From DATBMY01 sp036554605 (lineage in GTDB: Bacteria; Acidobacteriota; Blastocatellia; UBA7656), in NCBI GenBank assembly GCA_036554605.1, contig DATBMY010000391.1:1-11938 (forward strand): a stretch of 11,938 nucleotides of DNA. Direction: 5' to 3'. The notes beneath the pieces are model-generated. The model did no database searches. It was not told the origin of the DNA and was given only the letters and a program-made list of their open reading frames with translations. Made by a program: the position numbers and the translations under genes. Shown here one piece after another: positions 6,629-11,938 of the stretch (the stretch's first letter is position 1; each line of letters begins with the position of its first letter).

Positions 6629-7639
6629 TTACGGCTTGCTTGCCGATTTGAGGTGCTTTGTGTACCACTCGATGGCCATATCAGTAGCTTGCTTGCGCGC
6701 GGTGGTATATACGCCGTAGTGCGTTATGCCGGGCAGCACCTCGTACCTGGCGGGCACGTTGTTTTTGACGCGCTCATAGACCAGAGCGCCGTGCTCTTTT
6801 ATGTTGAACAGCTCTTCTTTCTCCGCGTCGATGATAAGTATAGGGATCTTCAGCTTCGGCGCGAACTCCACGGGACGGTACTTGATCATCTTCGACACGT
6901 ACGGCGTTCCGCGCAGGTTCGCAAATTGATCGACTCCCTGCGGCACGGGCGAGAGTCCCGCTTCACCGCGGGCGCGCTGAATCTCTTCCGATTGCACCCG
7001 CTTCAACCCGCCTTTGTAAGATTGATGCTCGGCCATCTTCCCCGAATCCATAGAGGCCACCTGGCTGACTATGCACTTCACGCGCGGGTCGTTCGCGGCG
7101 ACATAAAGCACGTGGCCCCCGCCGTAACTCGTCCCCCACAGGCCGATGCGCGACGAGTCGACTCCGGGCTCGCCGGTGATGAAGTTTATCGCGCTCGTGA
7201 TGTCTTCGACCTGATCGAACGGGTCGACGACTTCTCGTATGGCCTGCGCCCGCACGGTGACTTCGCCTTTTTCGTCGGGCTTCGGCATCTTCTCTTTCAG
7301 CACGAGCCGGCTGTCGCTATCGCCCCATCCGCGGTAATCGAAAGTCAGCACGACGAACCCGGCGGATGCGATCTGCGGCGCGTAGGCGCGGTTGAGATGA
7401 TCGCGGGTCCCGCCCCATCCGTGACAGAGTATTATCGCGGGCAGCGGGTTTTCGGCCTTCATATTTGCCGGATAAAACAGGTCTCCCGACAATCGCGTGC
7501 CGTCGCTCCATATATCGACGTGGCGCGACTTGACGCCTTCGGCCGGGGCCGCGCTTTGCGATTGCGCCCGCGCGTCGCTTAACAAAGCAGATGCGCAAAG
7601 AGATGCGATTAGCAGAATGCCGAGAGTTATTCTCTTCAC
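6629..7639 (-). CDS. Exported alpha/beta hydrolase (dienelactone hydrolase / acyl-peptidase-like)
   Basis: A 336-residue serine hydrolase. Residues 1-26 form a Sec signal peptide: KR, a hydrophobic stretch, then likely cleavage after ARA (24-26 region), so the enzyme acts outside the cytoplasm. The fold shows the oxyanion-side HGWGG (73-77), FDYRGWGDS (100-108), the nucleophile elbow GTSYGG (169-174, nucleophile S171), a probable acid D271 in ILIIDAEKEELF, and the base H307 in GITHYG. It most resembles dienelactone-hydrolase/prolyl-oligopeptidase-like esterases; the substrate cannot be told. The start is GTG at 7639, chosen because a full AGGAGG (7653-7648) lies 8 nt before it and the signal peptide begins there. 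A good promoter sits about 45 nt further up, so it is probably transcribed alone rather than from surE. The triad assignments of D271 and H307 are from position, not alignment. Confidence 0.85.
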   Translation of the reverse strand: MKRITLGILLIASLCASALLSDARAQSQSAAPAEGVKSRHVDIWSDGTRLSGDLFYPANMKAENPLPAIILCHGWGGTRDHLNRAYAPQIASAGFVVLTFDYRGWGDSDSRLVLKEKMPKPDEKGEVTVRAQAIREVVDPFDQVEDITSAINFITGEPGVDSSRIGLWGTSYGGGHVLYVAANDPRVKCIVSQVASMDSGKMAEHQSYKGGLKRVQSEEIQRARGEAGLSPVPQGVDQFANLRGTPYVSKMIKYRPVEFAPKLKIPILIIDAEKEELFNIKEHGALVYERVKNNVPARYEVLPGITHYGVYTTARKQATDMAIEWYTKHLKSASKP

Positions 7640-7647
7640 GGGCCTGT

Positions 7648-7653
7648 CCTCCT
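7648..7653 (-). promoter_or_regulatory. Strong ribosome binding site that fixes a GTG start
   Basis: On the minus strand this reads AGGAGG, 8 nt before GTG at 7639. No in-frame ATG lies near, so the site decides the start of the exported hydrolase. Confidence 0.85.
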
Positions 7654-7690
7654 GACAATGATTTTTTAGTAGAGCCTGATGCAGGCCTAT

Positions 7691-7719
7691 CTTATAACGC
7701 GCAAGAGGCCAATCCGCAA
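7691..7719 (-). promoter_or_regulatory. Sigma-70-like promoter for the exported hydrolase
   Basis: On the minus strand TTGCGG (7719-7714) and TATAAG (7696-7691) are 17 bp apart. The expected start lies near 7684, giving a leader of about 45 nt that includes the AGGAGG site. It falls in the 105-bp gap between surE and the hydrolase gene, arguing for an independent transcription unit. Confidence 0.6.
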
Positions 7720-7744
7720 ACCGAATTGGGCGACGCGCGGTCTT

Positions 7745-8476
7745 CTAATCGAGCGGGGTGCGGCGGCGGGCCGATTCAAGCTCTTTTTCATTCGTCAGGT
7801 CGAGCCTGAGCGGGGTTATCGACACGTAATCGTGCGCCATCGCCCAGCGGTCGGTCGCCTCTTCGCTCTCCGTGATCGGTATGACCGTGAACCAGAAGAT
7901 CTGACGCCCGAGCGGGTCTTCGCTCGGAACGACCTTGCCGTCATATTGACGGCAGGACTGGCGAGTCCACATCAACCCTTTCGGCTCGGCGGGAAGGTTG
8001 ACGTTTACTAGTTCCAGATCGGGTTCGTCTATGAGCGTTTCAATAACGCGCGCAACGTAGGGCGCGAGTATATCGAAATCGGGCTCGACCTGAGTCATCG
8101 GCGTAGAAAAGGCTATGCCGCGCAGCCCCAAGAGCGCCGCCTGCTTGGCCGCCGCCAGCGTGCCCGAATGCCAGAGCGCGTTGCCTAGATTCGTTCCGAG
8201 ATTTATCCCCGAAAGCACGAGATCGACTTTCTCCCAGTGATAAGCTCCGAGCGCGACGCAATCGGCCGGCGTGCCGTTGACGCGATAAGCCTCGAACTCT
8301 TTGAGCGGCGTGCGCCGGTACGACAGCGGGCGAGTCGAGGTGATGGCGTGGCTCATCGAAGACTGCTCAACATCCGGCGCGACTATGCGAACGTCGCCGA
8401 AGCGGGAGGCGACCTCGGCGAGCGCCGCGATTCCGGGGCTGTATATTCCATCGTCATTCGATACAAGTATTCGCAT
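7745..8476 (-). CDS. surE: 5'/3'-nucleotidase SurE
   Basis: SurE removes phosphate from nucleoside 5'- and 3'-monophosphates (and short polyphosphate in some species) with a divalent metal, in the cytoplasm. The 243 residues show the family signature at the N-terminus: ILVSNDDG with D8 and D9, VAPDVEQSS with the S39/S40 ligand, TPADCVALG (69-77), and SGINLGTNLG (89-98) with N92, then SGTLAAAKQA (104-113). Length is normal. The start at 8476 has an AGGA ribosome site 5 nt before it. It begins 16 bp after the maltokinase-like gene on the same strand and is very likely co-transcribed with it. The common surE neighbours pcm and nlpD are absent. Confidence 0.95.
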   Translation of the reverse strand: MRILVSNDDGIYSPGIAALAEVASRFGDVRIVAPDVEQSSMSHAITSTRPLSYRRTPLKEFEAYRVNGTPADCVALGAYHWEKVDLVLSGINLGTNLGNALWHSGTLAAAKQAALLGLRGIAFSTPMTQVEPDFDILAPYVARVIETLIDEPDLELVNVNLPAEPKGLMWTRQSCRQYDGKVVPSEDPLGRQIFWFTVIPITESEEATDRWAMAHDYVSITPLRLDLTNEKELESARRRTPLD

Positions 8477-8492
8477 TCTTCCTGCCCTTTCT

Positions 8493-9959
8493 TTAAACCT
8501 CGCCGGGTTCGAGGCCGAGAATCCGCCTGACGCTGTGAAGCCCGACTTCGGCCGCCTCGGGCCGGCTGTTCAAGTCATAACTCAACTCTGTCATCGCCCG
8601 GTCAAGCTCGAAAAGCGCGATGATCTTATTGCGATCGGCCTCGCTCGCGGGCAGAACGCGCGAATCATGCATCACGCTGTAATAGCCGGTCAGAAAAGCC
8701 TCTCGCATGACCGATTGCCACCGGTCCGCTTTTCGCTGAAGCGATTCGAGGTCCGATTTAATGTGATCGGGCTGATCGAACATGGCCTCGTGCGCAATGT
8801 AGTCGAAAGAGCGCAGCATCACCGCCACATCCCTGAGCGGGCTCTCTTTCTGACGGCGCTCTTCGAGAGGGCGGCTGGGCTCGCCTTCGAAATCGAGTAT
8901 CATCCAGCCTCTTTGCGTGCGAAGGACCTGCCCCAGATGATAATCGCCGTGTATGCGGATTTTCAGCCCGGCCTCTTCCACATGCGCCAGGGCGGCGAGG
9001 GCGGCCGTCGCGTTTCTCACCAATTCGCGCCGCATCTCCTGCTCTTTGTCGATTGATGATTCGAGCTCATCCAGCTTTTGCTTTATGATCGCCCACCACT
9101 GATCGGCGGCATCGCGCGCGATAGGCTCGGGGGCAAACGCGGGATCGCCTTCTTCGGAAGCGAGCGTCAGATGAAGCTCGCCAAGCAGATGGCCGAGCTG
9201 GCGGGCCGGGTGCTCGAATGCGCGAAGGCTGGCGGGCGCGGAGTTTTCGAAGTAATCCGCGACTATTTCAGAGGCGATGTCTTGTCCGCGCCCGAGCGCT
9301 TGAAGATATTCCTGCAGGAGGACGAGCGTGGCCGTCGTGCTTGCCGAGTTGTATTCGAAAGCGGCAAAGATCTTCGGCGCGTTGTGAAAGCCCGGATGTG
9401 ATGTGAGAAACCGGCTGATCTCGAAATCCGGGTTTACGCCGAATACGATCTTGCGAAAGAACTTCAAAAAGACCGTATCGTCGAATACGACCGAGCTGTT
9501 GCTCTGTTCAAGATCGAGCGGCTCGATCTTACGCGCTTCGCCCGAGCCCTCGATAGAGAGGTTCTGCTGTACCGACGCGCGGCCGTCGATGCCTGAAAAA
9601 GTCTTGCCGCTATAGATAGCTTTAAACAGCGCCTTGCCCGCGGCACTCTCCGAGAGCGCGTCGTATAGCGCAAGCCCGCCGTCAACTCGCGTTATCTCTT
9701 CAGGGCCGGGTTCGGCGCCTCTGGCTTCGCCGAGGCTGAGCGCAAGCTGATAGATCTCTTCGGGGCCTTCGGTAAAGCGAACCGCTACGAGCGCGAGGGC
9801 GAGCGGCGCCGGCTTATGCGCTATTACGATTGAGTCGACTATCGTGTGGCCGGTGATACTTTTCGATTTCGCGCCGTACCATCGCTGGCGCTGCAGGAAT
9901 GCATTGAGCGCTTCGGTCGAGATTGAATTAAGCAGGTCGGCGTTGAAAACTGAGTCCAT
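8493..9959 (-). CDS. Maltokinase-like protein (maltose 1-phosphate-forming)
   Basis: Maltokinase phosphorylates maltose to maltose 1-phosphate with ATP, feeding GlgE-type alpha-glucan synthesis. The 488-residue protein has the Mak cap domain start (LQRQRWYGAKSK, about 22-33) and an aminoglycoside-kinase-type core: VFLKFFRK with a probable ATP-binding Lys near 166, the catalytic loop IHGDYHLGQ (336-344, base D339), the metal site LDFEG (355-359), then LEERRQKESPLRDVAVMLRSFDY, a strong Mak signature. The start is set at ATG 9959, the usual distance from QRWY; the open frame runs back to 10133, which would overlap the kinase gene upstream. A GTG at 9986, with AGGTGG before it, is the main alternative and would add 9 residues. 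TreS or glgE, its usual partners, are not in the window. It forms an operon with surE. A trehalose- or glucosamine-kinase specificity is possible. Confidence 0.87.
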   Translation of the reverse strand: MDSVFNADLLNSISTEALNAFLQRQRWYGAKSKSITGHTIVDSIVIAHKPAPLALALVAVRFTEGPEEIYQLALSLGEARGAEPGPEEITRVDGGLALYDALSESAAGKALFKAIYSGKTFSGIDGRASVQQNLSIEGSGEARKIEPLDLEQSNSSVVFDDTVFLKFFRKIVFGVNPDFEISRFLTSHPGFHNAPKIFAAFEYNSASTTATLVLLQEYLQALGRGQDIASEIVADYFENSAPASLRAFEHPARQLGHLLGELHLTLASEEGDPAFAPEPIARDAADQWWAIIKQKLDELESSIDKEQEMRRELVRNATAALAALAHVEEAGLKIRIHGDYHLGQVLRTQRGWMILDFEGEPSRPLEERRQKESPLRDVAVMLRSFDYIAHEAMFDQPDHIKSDLESLQRKADRWQSVMREAFLTGYYSVMHDSRVLPASEADRNKIIALFELDRAMTELSYDLNSRPEAAEVGLHSVRRILGLEPGEV

Positions 9960-10010
9960 TGGACATCCATGGGTAAAAGGTCCCACGCGCGTCCACCTGC
10001 GCTGATAAAG

Positions 10011-10039
10011 AATATATCCGCTGGCGCGAAAGCTGTGAA
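10011..10039 (-). promoter_or_regulatory. Strong sigma-70-like promoter for the maltokinase-surE operon
   Basis: On the minus strand TTCACA (10039-10034) and TATATT (10016-10011) lie 17 bp apart, each one base from consensus. It sits just after the stop of the kinase gene (10046), with a start expected near 10004 and a leader of about 45 nt to the ATG at 9959. This suggests the operon is expressed apart from the kinase. The remaining bases of the 86-bp gap show nothing else. Confidence 0.7.
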
Positions 10040-10045
10040 GGCGGA

Positions 10046-11938
10046 TCAGCGCGGTGCTTCCATCACCACGCGAAATCCTTTCTTCGATGATTTGCTGTCC
10101 GGCCTGTCGTATGACCGATGGCCGCAACGACATTCATACCCGGTGCCCTCGTAATTGCCTCCGCGTTGAATCCTGAATACATCATTGCCGTTCTCAAGCC
10201 ATGCGCTCCCGTCTGATGGCGCGCCCTGGTAATCGTCGTGCCAGGGGTCGAGGCACCACTCCCAGACGTTCCCATGCATGTCGAACAGACCGAAGGCGCT
10301 CGGCCTGAACGACCCCGCGGGCCATGTCCCAAGCCTGCGGAACCTGTCGTCGCCTCTCCCCCTTATCCTGTACCTGTACCGCCCGTCGTAATTTGCCATC
10401 TCCGGCGGCAAGAGGTTTCCCGTGTGAAAATGCTTGTCGGACCCGGCGCGGCAGGCGTACTCCCATTCGGCCTCGCTCGGAAGCCTGAACTTATAACCGG
10501 TCAGCTTCGACAATCGATCACAAAACTCTTTCGCCTCAAACCACGTCACGGAGTCTACGGGAAGCATATTCAATTGATCGGCGGCCGCCCCCTCGCCTTT
10601 AGAAGTAGATGGGTCCGGATTCGTCAAATCGATGCTGGCCTTCAAATCCGCGCGATTGGCGATTGCCCTCCACTGCTCGCGGGTCACCTCGTGCTGGCCT
10701 ACATAAAACGCGGGCAAAGAGACTCTATGGCGTGACAATTGCGCCCGGACCAGTTTCTCCGCGTTATCCCTCGCCGTCTGCGCCGCCTGGGAGTCCGCGT
10801 AATCCTGGTGCATCGTGTATTCGTCGAGAAGCTGCTTGATGCTCGATTCGTTTATTCCCATATCGAAACTGCCGCCGGGTATCTCGACCATGCTCAACAG
10901 AGCACCGCCGAGATCTATGTTGAAAGCATTTGTCGAACGGGTATGCAGGGCGATATTTCCCCGGTCATCTACGACGGCGTACTCGGCGCTGTAGGTTGTG
11001 AGAGCGGGCGGAGGCGGCCCGCCGCTCCCGTCGCTCTTTGCATAAAGGTAGATCGCGACTGCCGCCACAACAGCCAGCCCCAGCACGGCGGCGACAACTT
11101 TTTTATATGACCTGGGCGAAGAGCCCGTTAAGGGAAGAGGAGTGGGGACAGGCGTCAAAGGCGTCGTGATCTCCTCCGTCGTTTCGGTCGTTACATCAAT
11201 CGTCTCGGCCGGACCGCTGCCCTTCATCGCCCTGTCCAGATCCGCCCGCATCTCACCGGCCGACCTGTACCTTTGCGCCGGATCTTTTTGAAGCGCCCTC
11301 TTGATCACCTGTTGTAATGGTTTCGGCACACTGGCCGGGAGAGGTCGTGGCGCTTTATTAGTGATCTCGTTGATGAGCGGGAGCAGTTCCGTATTGGTGT
11401 AGGGTTGCTCTTCGGCCAACAGCTCGTAGAGGAGGATCCCTACCGACCATATATCGGTCCGCACCGAATAGCGCCCCTCGAATGTTTCAGGGGCCATATA
11501 TCGCGGCGAGCCGGTAATATTCTTGGAGAGCATGCTCGTCTGAAGCACGCGGGCAAGACCAAAGTCGGCCAGCCTCGGCGTCTCTTCTTGAAGCAGCACG
11601 TTTTCCGGTTTTATGTCGCGATGAATTACTCCTCTTGCATGCAGATGTCCGAGCCCGTCGAGTATCTCAGAGACGACCTTTACCTTTTCTTCAAGAGATG
11701 TTGAAGGATACCTGTGACTCTCCATCCACTTTCTTAAAGTGCCTCCCGATGCATATTCGCTCGCGATAACCACGTAATCGCCATAGACCTGGGCCTCAAG
11801 CATAGGCAGCACGTTGCGATGTCCGATTACGAGATTCCAGGTCTCCGCTTCTCGTTTTACCGTCTCTAGCTGCAGATCGGTTGTGTGCGCGAATTTTAAT
11901 GCGACGGGAGGCGCCGAGATGACCTCTCGCTTTTCAGC
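10046..11938 (-). CDS. Membrane Ser/Thr protein kinase with extracytoplasmic SUMF1/FGE-like domain, N-terminus missing
   Basis: The frame is open from the right edge to a TGA at 10046-10048 (630 residues seen; the glycine-rich loop and start are outside). Numbering from the edge: VALK with catalytic K15, a helix C Glu near 30, HRDIKPEN (106-113), DFG (125-127), SPRYMAPE (144-151), then the kinase C-lobe to about 240. A Thr/Pro-rich stretch (about 246-275) leads to one membrane helix (about 279-299). The last ~280 residues are a SUMF1/FGE-sulfatase-type domain: MVEIPGGSFDMG (350-361), HEVTREQW, PVDSVTWFEAKEFC, RLPSEAEWEYACR, GLFDMHGNVWEWC, IQRGGNY and the final GFRVV. It should sit with the kinase inside and the SUMF1 part outside the membrane. 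In the cysteine region the spacing from GGNY puts Gly where FGE has its first active Cys and Cys where it has the second, so formylglycine activity is doubtful and a ligand-sensing or structural role more likely. Confidence 0.92.
   Translation of the reverse strand, partial: AEKREVISAPPVALKFAHTTDLQLETVKREAETWNLVIGHRNVLPMLEAQVYGDYVVIASEYASGGTLRKWMESHRYPSTSLEEKVKVVSEILDGLGHLHARGVIHRDIKPENVLLQEETPRLADFGLARVLQTSMLSKNITGSPRYMAPETFEGRYSVRTDIWSVGILLYELLAEEQPYTNTELLPLINEITNKAPRPLPASVPKPLQQVIKRALQKDPAQRYRSAGEMRADLDRAMKGSGPAETIDVTTETTEEITTPLTPVPTPLPLTGSSPRSYKKVVAAVLGLAVVAAVAIYLYAKSDGSGGPPPPALTTYSAEYAVVDDRGNIALHTRSTNAFNIDLGGALLSMVEIPGGSFDMGINESSIKQLLDEYTMHQDYADSQAAQTARDNAEKLVRAQLSRHRVSLPAFYVGQHEVTREQWRAIANRADLKASIDLTNPDPSTSKGEGAAADQLNMLPVDSVTWFEAKEFCDRLSKLTGYKFRLPSEAEWEYACRAGSDKHFHTGNLLPPEMANYDGRYRYRIRGRGDDRFRRLGTWPAGSFRPSAFGLFDMHGNVWEWCLDPWHDDYQGAPSDGSAWLENGNDVFRIQRGGNYEGTGYECRCGHRSYDRPDSKSSKKGFRVVMEAPR

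Noticed and set aside
6653..7582. 309-codon plus-strand frame opposite the exported hydrolase
   Set aside because: The minus-strand frame has a signal peptide, catalytic motifs, ribosome site and promoter; the opposite frame has none and its composition is that of a shadow.
9960..10133. Extended N-terminus of the maltokinase-like protein by 58 residues
   Set aside because: It would overlap the end of the kinase gene by 88 bp, cross a good promoter, and add residues unlike the family; ATG at 9959 fits the usual start.

Overview
The window is about 11.9 kb of G+C-rich bacterial chromosome, cut inside a gene at each end. Frequent ATA isoleucine codons despite the high G+C, a sigma factor with a C-terminal cysteine/histidine cluster, and a kinase-membrane-SUMF1 protein together suggest Acidobacteriota, perhaps near Blastocatellia/Chloracidobacterium. 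This placement is inferred from gene style only; there is no rRNA or other marker to confirm it. I see no transposase, CRISPR array, tRNA, rRNA, phage gene or integration site.

Layout from left to right. (a) 1-750, minus: a sigma-70/ECF-like factor running off the left edge, not followed to its stop. (b) 751-968: a gap holding a 32-bp, nearly perfect, G-rich inverted repeat around short direct repeats. (c) 969-2657, minus: a HerA-type hexameric ATPase. (d) 2658-2857: a divergent intergenic region with two small hairpins. (e) 2858-3988, plus: asnA, ending at a strong hairpin at 4001-4036. (f) 4211-5332 and 5333-6607, plus: a bacterial eRF1-like protein (baeRF/Vms1-type) followed with no spacing by hutI (imidazolonepropionase), behind a plausible promoter with operator-like palindromes. 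(g) 6629-7639, minus: a secreted alpha/beta hydrolase with its own promoter and a GTG start, facing hutI. (h) 7745-8476 and 8493-9959, minus: surE and a maltokinase-like gene in tandem, 16 bp apart, behind a strong sigma-70-like promoter. (i) 10046-11938, minus: a membrane Ser/Thr kinase with an extracytoplasmic SUMF1/FGE-like domain, missing its N-terminus at the right edge.

Most genes are ordinary core metabolism: asparagine synthesis, histidine breakdown, nucleotide dephosphorylation and maltose-1-phosphate/glycogen metabolism. The parts most worth a second look are regulatory: the sigma factor with a ZAS-like H-x3-C-x2-C end, the kinase whose SUMF1 domain has lost one of the two FGE copper-binding cysteines, the release-factor homologue abutting hutI, and the long G-rich inverted repeat.
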